Origin: an uncultured Blautia sp.
GTDB taxonomy: Bacteria; Bacillota; Clostridia; Lachnospirales; Lachnospiraceae
DNA length: 24,961 bases
Direction of reading: 5' to 3'
NCBI GenBank assembly: GCA_900541345.1
Contig: UQJE01000032.1
Coordinates: forward strand, 1-24,961
The notes beneath the pieces were generated by a model. The model was not told the origin of the DNA and did not search any database. It was given only the letters and a program-made list of their open reading frames with translations. Below are positions 15,001-21,789 of the stretch, one piece after another. The translations under genes were made by a program, and so were the position numbers. Numbering within the stretch: the stretch's first letter is position 1; each line of letters begins with the position of its first letter.

Positions 15001-15574
15001 GCCGGTGAACAGAGTCTGCCGTCTGGCGCTGTTTCTGGGGCTTTCCAGAGAGAAAAAACAGGAAGGACAAATTGTGGATATGGAGCAGGAGCTTCTGAAA
15101 GAATGTATGCGGGATGATATGACCTTTGCATTTTTCCGGAGACTTTCTCCTTCCCTTCTGGGACCATACCAGTTGGATGATAAAACATTTGTAGAATACC
15201 ATGCAGCTCCGGAAGATGAAGTGACTCTGTTTTATGCCATTGACACGGGGCTTGGCGGAGAGCTTAAATACAAAAGAGAGCCGCTTCGAAATGCATATGA
15301 GGGAATCTGCACAAAGACGTTTACTCTGTTTTACGGGGAAACGCTCCATTATTATTTTCAGGTGGAGACAAACGGAGAGACAAGGAAAACCCAGGAAAGA
15401 GTCCTTAACATGAATGGGACAGAGGGAATTCCGGTGAGCAAGTATCAGATGATCAATCAGATTCTCTCTGCCAGACGTCTTGACAAGGAGAGGGAGGTAC
15501 TCTCAAAGCTGATGCAGTATCAGAGGCAGGAGCGGTATGTAAAAGAAATGTTTCAGATTGACAAAGATGTATAA
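12026..15574 (+). CDS. Large multidomain protein of unknown function (DUF5717-like)
   Basis: I do not know a function for this 1,182-residue protein. From memory it resembles the Lachnospiraceae family DUF5717. It has no signal peptide or membrane segment, so it should be cytosolic. Visible layout: a beta-sandwich-like N-terminal domain (about 24-116, ending KGWLCFTTSIGEYKLPFEITI), a short helical part (129-190) and a second beta-rich domain (about 192-295). A long run of helical, TPR-like hairpins (about 305-1010) follows. A third beta domain comes near the C-terminus (FVEYHAAPEDEVTLFYAID, then FTLFYGETLHYYFQVET), then a charged helix. GTG 12026 is chosen with AAGGG about 6 bases upstream; TTG 12011 or TTG 12035 are alternatives. 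It is first in a four-gene operon and 14 bases from the next gene, suggesting a scaffold acting with the Hsp70-like and TPR partners. Confidence 0.85.
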   Translation: MKNLKKKIEQLLSGKFEYEQPQLLFSQEKLSIVLKAGETKKGELYFGTEDNQKIRGYITSSDRRFVPGFDRFSGTTVCLPYCVDGSGMEQGDSTKGWLCFTTSIGEYKLPFEITIEKEQVQSTEGVIRNIDEFSEIAKEDFREAYRLFTDKNFGFILREESKEVQALYKGLARQPVTYQHLEEFLVSTGKKEKVSISLKKEKEEFYEVCQSAKESFTIIRSGWGHLRLDVETEGEFLETEKKVITEEDFIGSFYELDYLIRKEKLGRGIQYGEIRIRSPYQELRYTIAASRTGKAQVNVRTGEKKERLKLMEDYLSWRCGKKETNTWLRESLENLGSLKEKGLDYPEYQIYEAYLLHLDNRDEEAKEILVKYQDKSFTKEDLELAGIFLYVCTLTGLYKDKMQALRKVQNFYMQKGDSFWLLCVLQKMDPEIKTSPSKSLFLMEEQFERGCKNPLLYLEAWECISKDMTLLHRLTGFWTQVFLFAGKRGILTEELTMRFAYLSGYEKSYNESMYRALAMGCDAFPSQDTLEAVCKYIMKGNPRRQEYFKWFSMAVEQGLRLTRLYEYYVETMDTSYQRELPKQLLMYFTYNNNNLGDARKAFIYAGVTANKEREPQTFESYRENMETFAAQKLREGRINENYAVLYQEFLSEPKTREEGKLLAARMFTKRLYCDDKKIRSVIVRHSQLGREEVYPLSQGVAYPRIYTEDAVILFQDEKQRRYCSTVDYNLKKLMDEREMIPAVLHCGVSEPGVLLHYCEHNEITKENLSVFLKLVENEAFAKDYVQAVRKKILDYYAEHIHGEDLDDYLRNMDFRAYAAVDKKTLMETLIARRFFPQAMGIVEEFGFEGLDKRDLLKLTSRMILRCDGAEDEELLSLSSEVYRSGIYDEVILQYLMKYRFGPVEELLSIWKSAKGFDMDTYELEEKILSLLMFTTDYRKEGEAVLEAYVRHTGKERIIGSYLTQVAYGIFVKEYPMSEFVYRCLENAYIKKWPVNRVCRLALFLGLSREKKQEGQIVDMEQELLKECMRDDMTFAFFRRLSPSLLGPYQLDDKTFVEYHAAPEDEVTLFYAIDTGLGGELKYKREPLRNAYEGICTKTFTLFYGETLHYYFQVETNGETRKTQERVLNMNGTEGIPVSKYQMINQILSARRLDKEREVLSKLMQYQRQERYVKEMFQIDKDV

Positions 15575-15588
15575 AAAGGAAGCATAAG

Positions 15589-16836
15589 ATGAATGAAATT
15601 CGGGACTTGATGATTGGAATAGATTTTGGAAAAGAAAATACCCAGATTTGTTATTACGACAGAAAAGGAGAAGAGCCCCGCTCTCTTACCATGAAGGTGG
15701 GAACAAGCCAGTATGAGGCACCTACCTGTCTCTGTTGGCGGGTGGAGCAGAAGGATTACTGTGTGGGTCTGGAAGCGGAGTATTTTGCAAGAGAAAAAGG
15801 CGGCATCCTCATAGACCGCCTCTACGAGATTGTAGAAAAAGAAGAAAAAGTCCAGATTTGCGGGGAACAGAGAGAGCCATGGGAGCTTCTCGCTGGATTT
15901 TTAAACGGAATGCTGAAATTCCTGGGTGTGACGGATATTGTAAAAAATACAAAATGCCTTGTAATTACTGCTCCGTCTATTCATAATACACAGGTGAAAA
16001 ATTTTCGGAAAGCATGTGAATATCTTGGATTTCCGGAAGAAAAATATATGCTGATGGATTACGGGGAAAGCTTTTATTATTATGCGCTTACTCAGAAAAG
16101 GGAGACGTGGAACAGAAGCGTTGCATGGTATGCATTTAAAGGAAAGCATGTGACATTCCGAAAGCTTAGCATTCAGCCGTCAGTCAAGCCTGCTCTCGTG
16201 AGGCTGGAAGAACCTGTGGAGATAAATCTTTCCGGAGACGGGGAGATGCTTGACGATTCCTTCTGTCGGTTTATTGGAAAAACATTAGGCACAGAGCTTT
16301 ATTCCAGTATACAGATTACAGGAGACGGTTTTGATCAGCAGTGGGCACAGCAGTCTGTAAAAATGCTCTGTTTCCAGAAGAGAAAAGTTTTTTACGGAAA
16401 TAATCTTTTTGCAAAGGGCGCGTGCGCAGCAGGAAAAGAGCGGCTTGAGGATAAACGTCTTCGCGGATATCGGTATTTAAGTGACTCCGTTATTTTAACG
16501 GAGGTGGGAATGGATATGCGCGTCATGGGTTCTCCTGCGTATTATCCGCTCATCACAGGCGGTAAAAACTGGTATGAATGCAAGGGAAGCTGCGAGCTGA
16601 TTCTTGACGATACAAAAGAGCTTGTGTTTGTTGTGGGGCGTCTTGGAGAGACAGAGAAAAAAAGAGTTTCCATGCAGCTTCCGGGGCTTCCGAAGCGTCC
16701 GAACAAGACGACGCGTCTCCGTGTGGAGCTTTCCTATGTTTCGCAGAAGGAATGCAGGATCACAGTAACGGATCTGGGATTTGGAGAGATGTATCCCGGC
16801 AGTAAAAAAGTGTGGGAGGAATCCACCCAGTGGTAG
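15589..16836 (+). CDS. Hsp70/actin-fold protein of unknown function (DUF5716-like)
   Basis: This 415-residue protein has a degenerate Hsp70-type nucleotide-binding domain. Phosphate-1 is good (IGIDFGKENTQICYYD, residues 9-24, Asp12). The segment LVITAPSIHNTQVKNFRKACEYLGF (124-148) matches the Hsp70 ITVPAYFND...A...G block. An adenosine-type motif (ITGDGFDQQW) is at 243-252. The phosphate-2 DxGGGT motif is absent: the aligned stretch is VAWYAFKGK (178-186), lacking the Asp. Residues about 350-409 resemble a small beta domain. There is no J-domain partner or substrate lid nearby. From memory it resembles DUF5716. It may bind nucleotide as a switch or be a pseudo-ATPase. It sits 14 bases after the large protein and 12 before the TPR protein. 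Confidence 0.85.
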   Translation: MNEIRDLMIGIDFGKENTQICYYDRKGEEPRSLTMKVGTSQYEAPTCLCWRVEQKDYCVGLEAEYFAREKGGILIDRLYEIVEKEEKVQICGEQREPWELLAGFLNGMLKFLGVTDIVKNTKCLVITAPSIHNTQVKNFRKACEYLGFPEEKYMLMDYGESFYYYALTQKRETWNRSVAWYAFKGKHVTFRKLSIQPSVKPALVRLEEPVEINLSGDGEMLDDSFCRFIGKTLGTELYSSIQITGDGFDQQWAQQSVKMLCFQKRKVFYGNNLFAKGACAAGKERLEDKRLRGYRYLSDSVILTEVGMDMRVMGSPAYYPLITGGKNWYECKGSCELILDDTKELVFVVGRLGETEKKRVSMQLPGLPKRPNKTTRLRVELSYVSQKECRITVTDLGFGEMYPGSKKVWEESTQW

Positions 16837-16848
16837 AGGAGGAAGAAC

Positions 16849-17631
16849 ATGAGCAGCTATATTCTGTGCCAGACAAAGAAGGCGGAAAAGCCATATTATA
16901 TTGAGAATATCAGCACCAATATTTATTCTATAGAGGAGCTTTGCTATTACCTGTACCATAATCTTTATCTGATCGATTCCACAATCATCAATGAAGGACT
17001 GTGTAAATGGCTGGAGGAGGAGCTTGGTCTGACAAGACTTGCAGCAAAGCTTCGTCCTTATCTTGGAAAGTTTGCAGGTGCGGAGGATATTTTATATCCT
17101 GTTTTTAAAGAAATTAATTATCTGACATACGAGGAGCTCCGTGTGCTGAACGGAAAAATTGCAAAGCTTAATAAAGAGGAGCTTCCTGTACGGGAAAAGA
17201 AAAAAGGGGATGCCCTTGTGGAAAACGGAATGTATGTAAACGCCATCCACGTGTACCAGAAGCTTTTGGAGTGCAGTGAGAGATTAAAAGGGCAGCCGGA
17301 GCTTACAGAAAGTATATACCACAATTTAGGGTGTGCCTACAGTTACCTTTTTCAGACGGAAAAGGCGATGGAATGCTTTCAGAAGGCATATGGGGTAAGA
17401 AACAGTGAAAAAGAGATGAAAGCATATCTTCTGGCATATAAAAGCATTCATACGCCAAAAGAGTATGAGGGCAGAGTAAAAGAGCTTCAGCCGGGAGAAA
17501 CTGTTTTAAAAGAAATAAAAGAAGCAGTCGCGCATTTTGAAAGAACGCCGGACAAAAAAATAGATGCCGGCGATATCGACAAAATGCTGGAAGGGTTTAT
17601 AAAAGAATATCACAGGAGCACAGGGGCCTGA
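16849..17631 (+). CDS. TPR-repeat protein of unknown function
   Basis: This 260-residue soluble protein is the third member of the trio. Residues 1-115 form a helical domain (SYILCQTKKAEKPYYIENI, then IEELCYYLYHNLYLID) with no family I can name. Two tetratricopeptide-like repeats follow, GDALVENGMYVNAIHVYQKL (120-139) and IYHNLGCAYSYLFQTEKAMECFQKAY (156-181). A charged helical C-terminus (210-256) comes last. TPRs usually bind peptide tails, and TPR proteins are frequent Hsp70 partners, so an interaction with the upstream Hsp70-like protein is a reasonable inference. GAGGAGGAAG precedes the ATG. It is 12 bases after its neighbour and 13 before dinB. Confidence 0.85.
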   Translation: MSSYILCQTKKAEKPYYIENISTNIYSIEELCYYLYHNLYLIDSTIINEGLCKWLEEELGLTRLAAKLRPYLGKFAGAEDILYPVFKEINYLTYEELRVLNGKIAKLNKEELPVREKKKGDALVENGMYVNAIHVYQKLLECSERLKGQPELTESIYHNLGCAYSYLFQTEKAMECFQKAYGVRNSEKEMKAYLLAYKSIHTPKEYEGRVKELQPGETVLKEIKEAVAHFERTPDKKIDAGDIDKMLEGFIKEYHRSTGA

Positions 17632-17644
17632 GAAAGGTGGAAAA

Positions 17645-18850
17645 ATGCAGAAACGGATTATTTTTCACATAGATGTAAATTCTGCTTTTTTATCCTGGGA
17701 GTCTGTATACAGAATGGAGGTCCTTCATGAGACGGTGGATCTCCGTACAATTCCCTCCGCTATCGGGGGAGACGAAAAAAAGCGTCGCGGCGTAATTCTG
17801 GCAAAATCCATTCCTGCAAAATCCTTTGGGGTTCGGACAGGAGAGAGCATTATGGAAGCCAGGAAGAAATGCCCGACGCTTTCTCTCGTGCCGGCAAATC
17901 ATGAGTTATACAGACAGAAATCCAGAGAATTTATTACGCTTTTAAAGGAATATTCTCCGGATGTGGAGCAGTATTCCATAGACGAGGCGTTTGTGGATAT
18001 GACGGGAATGCAGGTGTTATTTGGGGAGCCATTAGAGGCGGCAGACAAAATACGCAGAAGAATTAAGGAAGAGCTTGGATTTACTGTAAACATTGGAATC
18101 TCTGAGAATAAGTATCTTGCGAAAATGGCGTCGGATTTTGAAAAGCCGGATAAGATACACACTCTGTTTCCAGAGGAAATTCAGAAAAAAATGTGGCCGC
18201 TTCCTGTTGGAAATCTTCTTTTTGTAGGCAAGGCCACGGTAAAGAAGCTGGAAACAATGGGAATCCGCACCATAGGGCAGCTTGCAGCCTGCGATAAGGC
18301 GCTTTTAAAAGAAAATTTAAAGAAACAGGGAGAGAGTATCTGGAATTTCGCAAACGGAATCGATTTTTCTCTTGTACAGCCTGTTCCGGAACGGAATAAA
18401 GGATATGGGAACAGCACAACGATAAGTTTTGACGTTACAGACGGTGATGCGGCAAAGACGGTATTGCTGGCTCTTTCTGAGTCTGTAGGCAGCAGGCTTC
18501 GTGCAGATGGAGTAAAAATCCAGGTGGTGAGCGTTACCATTAAGGATAATCAGCTTCGTAAAATGTCGCATCAGATGGTGCTGGATTCTGCAACAGATAT
18601 TACAAATGAAATTTATCTTTCTGCCTGCCATCTTTTTGAAGAGCTGTGGGACGGGCGCCCGATTCGTCTTCTGGGGATTCAGACGAGCAGGACAAAGGAG
18701 GAGGAAGCAAGACAGTTTTCTTTGTTTGATGAAGAAACAGGATATGAAAAATGGGAGCAGATGGATCATGCAATTGACGAAATTCGTAGAAAATTTGGAA
18801 AAAATGCTGTAAAAAGGGCTGCTTTTTTGAAAAATCCTCTTGACGAATAA
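17645..18850 (+). CDS. dinB: DNA polymerase IV (Y-family translesion polymerase)
   Basis: This 401-residue protein is DinB/Pol IV, an error-prone polymerase that bypasses lesions. Catalytic acidic residues are Asp10 (FHIDVN), Asp113 and Glu114 (YSIDEAFVD). Phe15 is at the steric-gate position. The helix-hairpin-helix part around VGKATVKKLETMGIRTIGQLA and the little-finger domain follow. QFSLF at 357-361 fits the beta-clamp-binding consensus and lies about 40 residues from the end rather than at the very C-terminus. AAGGTGG precedes the ATG. It is the last gene of the trio operon, and no LexA-type box was seen in front of it or at the operon promoter. Its stop codon lies within the next promoter. 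Confidence 0.96.
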   Translation: MQKRIIFHIDVNSAFLSWESVYRMEVLHETVDLRTIPSAIGGDEKKRRGVILAKSIPAKSFGVRTGESIMEARKKCPTLSLVPANHELYRQKSREFITLLKEYSPDVEQYSIDEAFVDMTGMQVLFGEPLEAADKIRRRIKEELGFTVNIGISENKYLAKMASDFEKPDKIHTLFPEEIQKKMWPLPVGNLLFVGKATVKKLETMGIRTIGQLAACDKALLKENLKKQGESIWNFANGIDFSLVQPVPERNKGYGNSTTISFDVTDGDAAKTVLLALSESVGSRLRADGVKIQVVSVTIKDNQLRKMSHQMVLDSATDITNEIYLSACHLFEELWDGRPIRLLGIQTSRTKEEEARQFSLFDEETGYEKWEQMDHAIDEIRRKFGKNAVKRAAFLKNPLDE

Positions 18851-18868
18851 GCAAAACAGGAATATCAT
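18840..18868 (+). promoter_or_regulatory. Sigma-A-type promoter for the TRAP transporter genes
   Basis: TTGACG (18840-18845), a 17-base spacer and TATCAT (18863-18868) each match consensus at five of six bases. The -35 box lies in the last codons of dinB and its stop is in the spacer. The expected start is near 18875, giving a 64-base leader to dctQ. No terminator separates dinB from dctQ, so read-through is also possible. Confidence 0.75.
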
Positions 18869-18923
18869 TGCTTTATTAAGCTAAAAGGGCGAACAGGTAA
18901 AACTGGAAAGCCTGAAAGCAATG
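18866..18923. repeat. Spaced inverted repeat flanking the TRAP leader
   Basis: CATTGCTTT (18866-18874) and AAAGCAATG (18915-18923) are perfect reverse complements, 40 bases apart. The left arm covers the end of the -10 box and the predicted transcript start. The right arm abuts the dctQ ribosome binding site. Because the left arm is largely untranscribed from this promoter, it is more likely a DNA site than an RNA stem, unless transcripts read through from dinB. A 9-bp match could be chance. Confidence 0.4.
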
Positions 18924-18938
18924 AGGAGGAGAAAGAGA

Positions 18939-19442
18939 ATGAAAACCTACAAAAAAATCATGGATGTAGTGGCGGCAGCGGAAAAGCTTATTTTGGTTGT
19001 TTCTACTATTTTGATTTTGATTCTCACAGTGGGAAATGTTTTCTCGCGGAAAATTATCCACCGTTCCTGGTCTTTTACAGAGGAACTGGTAGTGGCAGTT
19101 TTTGTACTGATCACTTTAATGGCAGCAGCTCTGGCTGCGAGAGAGGGAGAGCTGGTGAGCCTGACGCTTCTTACAGACCGGTTTCCGGAGAAGCTTCGTA
19201 AGCCGTCGGTGCTTTTAATCACTGCGTTGAATCTTGTATTTACGTCAATTCTTTTCGGTTATGGCATGGATAAGGTAATGACTCAGCTTGAAAACGGAAA
19301 GAGAACCTTTGTACTTAATTGGCCGGAGTGGATTTTCTGGTCGTTTGTTCCCATAGGAGCAGCATGTATGATTCTTCATTTTATTGAGTTTTGTCTGGAT
19401 TTCTGTAAAAAAGACAAGGAAGGGGAGGTAGAGAAGAAATGA
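18939..19442 (+). CDS. dctQ: TRAP transporter small permease (DctQ family)
   Basis: This 167-residue membrane protein is the small permease of a tripartite ATP-independent periplasmic transporter, which moves organic acids or related solutes with a cation gradient. Four hydrophobic helices lie at about 16-34, 50-68, 90-109 and 131-153. The family motif SWSFTEEL is at 43-50 and AAREGELVSL follows helix 2. ATG 18939 is chosen because GAGGAGG (18924-18930) is 8 bases upstream. ATG 18921 lies before that site and would add MRRRKR. Its stop overlaps the next start by four bases (ATGA), so the two subunits are translationally coupled. Confidence 0.92.
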   Translation: MKTYKKIMDVVAAAEKLILVVSTILILILTVGNVFSRKIIHRSWSFTEELVVAVFVLITLMAAALAAREGELVSLTLLTDRFPEKLRKPSVLLITALNLVFTSILFGYGMDKVMTQLENGKRTFVLNWPEWIFWSFVPIGAACMILHFIEFCLDFCKKDKEGEVEKK

Positions 19443-21784
19443 TAAGCGCTGTACTTTTTATATCATTTTTTGTTTTTCTGATCCTGGGCGTACCGATTGC
19501 AGTGTGCCTTGGGCTTTCTTCTGTATGCGCCATTCTTTACTCCGGAACTTCCCTTACGATCGTAGCGACGAATATGTATTCCGGAATCAGTAAGTTTCTG
19601 CTTCTTGCCATTCCGTTTTTCGTGCTTTCCGGAAATATTATGGCAAAGGCGGGGATTTCAAGAAGACTGATTAAATTTGTAGATACCTGTGTGGGACATA
19701 AAAGAGGAGGCATTGCTATTGTATGCGTTATCGTCGCCTGCTTTTTTGGTGCAATTTCCGGTTCCGGTCCTGCGACAGTAGCTGCTCTTGGGGCTGTTCT
19801 GATTCCGGCTATGGTAGAAAGAGGAGGATTTTCCGCACCTTTTTCTACTGCGCTTATGGCAACAGCAAGCTCCATTGCCATTGTTATCCCACCGAGTATT
19901 GCTTTTGTTGTATATGCGTCGATTACAGGTGTTTCCATTGCAGACATGTTTACGGCAGGAATTGTACCCGGGATTTTAATGGGGACAGCTCTCGTTATCG
20001 TTGTTATGATAGAGGCGAGACGGAAGAATATTCAGCCTGTTCAGAAAAAAGCAACTGCAAAAGAGCGATGGGCAGCTTTTAAAGATGCATTCTGGGGATT
20101 TTTAATGCCGGTTATCATTCTTGGAGGCATCTACGGAGGAATCTTTACTCCTACGGAGGCAGCGGCAGTTTCTGTTGTGTACGGTCTTTTTGTAGGTATG
20201 GTAATTTACAGGGAGGTTTCTTTTAAGGATCTGTTTGACATTCTGGTGGATTCCGCAAAGACCACAGGAGGTATTATGCTGATCGTGGCAAGTGCGTCTC
20301 TGTTTTCCTTTGTATGTACGAAATTTGGTATTGCGGAGGCGGCTTCTGCTCTTCTTGGAAGCATTGCGAACAATCAGTTTGTTTTCCTTTTGATCGTAAA
20401 TATTATTTTCCTGATTGCAGGGTGCTTTATTGACGCAAACTCTGCAATGTACATTTTTATTCCGATTATGCTTCCTGTATGTAAGGAACTGGGGTATGAT
20501 GTAGTTGCCTTTGGCGTAATGGCAACAGTGAACCTGGCAATCGGACAGGTAACGCCTCCTGTTGGCGTCAATCTCTTTGTTGCTATTGGAATTAAAATTA
20601 AAAAAGGACTTGAGGTTACTCTTCAGCATATTTCAAAGGCAGTTATGCCTATGATCGCTGTGTGTGTGGCAGTTTTACTGATTGTAACTTATGTACCGGC
20701 AGTTTCCGTTGCTCTCCCGAAAGCACTGGCAAAGAACGGCTCTTATTCAGGAGAGCAGGATAATATTTCGGGAGGTATGAGAACGGCAGGAGGAGAAGAG
20801 GAAGGCTTTAATGTAATTGCGGATTACAGTAATCTTGACTGGCCGGAAATGACATGGAATTTTGCATGTTCTCCAACAGAGACAAGTACCTGGGCAGATG
20901 GAGGAAGAAAATTCGGAGAGCTGATGGAAAAAGCTACGGGAGGTAAGGTCAAAGTAAATGTATACGCCGCCGACCAGCTTACAAATGGAAATCAGTCAGA
21001 GGGAATTCAGGCGTTAATAGACGGAGATCCGGTGCAGGTTTCTATGCATTCCAATCTGATATATTCGGCTTTTGACCCGAGATTTAACGTGGTTTCCCTG
21101 CCGTTTATTTACGACTCCTACGAGGACGCAGACAATAAGTTTGACGGTCAGGCAGGAGAGATGATGAAGGAGATTTTAGGAGAATACGGCCTTCACTGCA
21201 TGGGAATCGCAGAAAACGGATTCCGTGAGCTGACAAACAGTGTGCGGGAAGTAACTTCGGTGGAGGATATGAAGAACCTGAAAATCCGTGTGGCAGGTTC
21301 CAATCTTCTTATGGAATGTTATAAAAGATGGGGCGCAGATGCTACAAATATGAACTGGTCAGAAACTTATACTGCGTTACAGCAAAATACAGTGGAGGGT
21401 CAGGAAAATCCCCTTCCTGCCATTGATGCGGCAAGCGTACAGGAGGTGCAGCCTTACTGTTCTATGTGGGATGCTGTGTATGACTGTCTTTTCTTCTGTA
21501 TCAATCAGGAACTTTATGACAGTCTTACACCGGAACAGCAGGAAGTTGTAGATGAGGCAGGACAGAAGGCGGTTGAGTATGAGCGATACATCAACCGCGC
21601 GGGAGACGAAGAAATTCTTTCCAGATGGAAAGAAAAAAATGGTGTGACAATCACCGAAAAAGAAGATATGGACATTGATTCCTTTAAAGAGGCAGTGAAG
21701 GGAATTGATGAATGGTATATTAAGGAGCTGGAAAGCCAGGGGTATGAGGATGCCCGTGAGCTTGTGGAAGTTTTCTGCTCCTGA
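19439..21784 (+). CDS. Fused TRAP large permease (DctM) and solute-binding domain (DctP)
   Basis: This 781-residue chain joins two TRAP subunits usually made separately. Residues 1-430 are a complete DctM with GSGPATVAALGAVLIPAM (108-125), FTPTEAAAV (236-244) and GQVTPPVGVNLFVA (369-382), ending in a last helix at about 401-425. A hydrophilic linker (about 431-470, Gly/Ser/Glu-rich) follows, with no signal peptide or lipobox. Residues about 472-781 are a DctP domain with NGFRELTN (593-600), Arg617 in LKIRV (the Arg that grips the substrate carboxylate in SiaP-type proteins) and GQENP (654-658). A lysine-rich loop (386-400) before the last helix suggests, by the positive-inside rule, that the binding domain is outside the cell. 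Substrate unknown. The frame is open throughout. Confidence 0.93.
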   Translation: MISAVLFISFFVFLILGVPIAVCLGLSSVCAILYSGTSLTIVATNMYSGISKFLLLAIPFFVLSGNIMAKAGISRRLIKFVDTCVGHKRGGIAIVCVIVACFFGAISGSGPATVAALGAVLIPAMVERGGFSAPFSTALMATASSIAIVIPPSIAFVVYASITGVSIADMFTAGIVPGILMGTALVIVVMIEARRKNIQPVQKKATAKERWAAFKDAFWGFLMPVIILGGIYGGIFTPTEAAAVSVVYGLFVGMVIYREVSFKDLFDILVDSAKTTGGIMLIVASASLFSFVCTKFGIAEAASALLGSIANNQFVFLLIVNIIFLIAGCFIDANSAMYIFIPIMLPVCKELGYDVVAFGVMATVNLAIGQVTPPVGVNLFVAIGIKIKKGLEVTLQHISKAVMPMIAVCVAVLLIVTYVPAVSVALPKALAKNGSYSGEQDNISGGMRTAGGEEEGFNVIADYSNLDWPEMTWNFACSPTETSTWADGGRKFGELMEKATGGKVKVNVYAADQLTNGNQSEGIQALIDGDPVQVSMHSNLIYSAFDPRFNVVSLPFIYDSYEDADNKFDGQAGEMMKEILGEYGLHCMGIAENGFRELTNSVREVTSVEDMKNLKIRVAGSNLLMECYKRWGADATNMNWSETYTALQQNTVEGQENPLPAIDAASVQEVQPYCSMWDAVYDCLFFCINQELYDSLTPEQQEVVDEAGQKAVEYERYINRAGDEEILSRWKEKNGVTITEKEDMDIDSFKEAVKGIDEWYIKELESQGYEDARELVEVFCS

Positions 21785-21789
21785 TTAAA

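Noticed and set aside
14807..15349. A 180-residue - strand open frame inside the large operon protein.
   Set aside because: Cys/His/Phe/Ser-rich shadow composition, no ribosome binding site, and the opposite strand is clearly coding.
18895..18925. Catabolite-repression (cre-like) site before dctQ, e.g. around TGGAAAGCCTGAAAGC.
   Set aside because: The spacing and the central CG of the cre consensus are missing.
20770..20779. Possible internal start for a free DctP: GGGAGG followed by ATG at 20777.
   Set aside because: Only one base separates the two, too short for initiation, and the product would lack any export signal.
19439..21784. Suspected frameshift or assembly error making the DctM-DctP fusion artificial.
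   Set aside because: The frame is open with normal codon use, both domains are complete, and the linker has no relic stop or signal peptide. Confirmation by relatives would still help.
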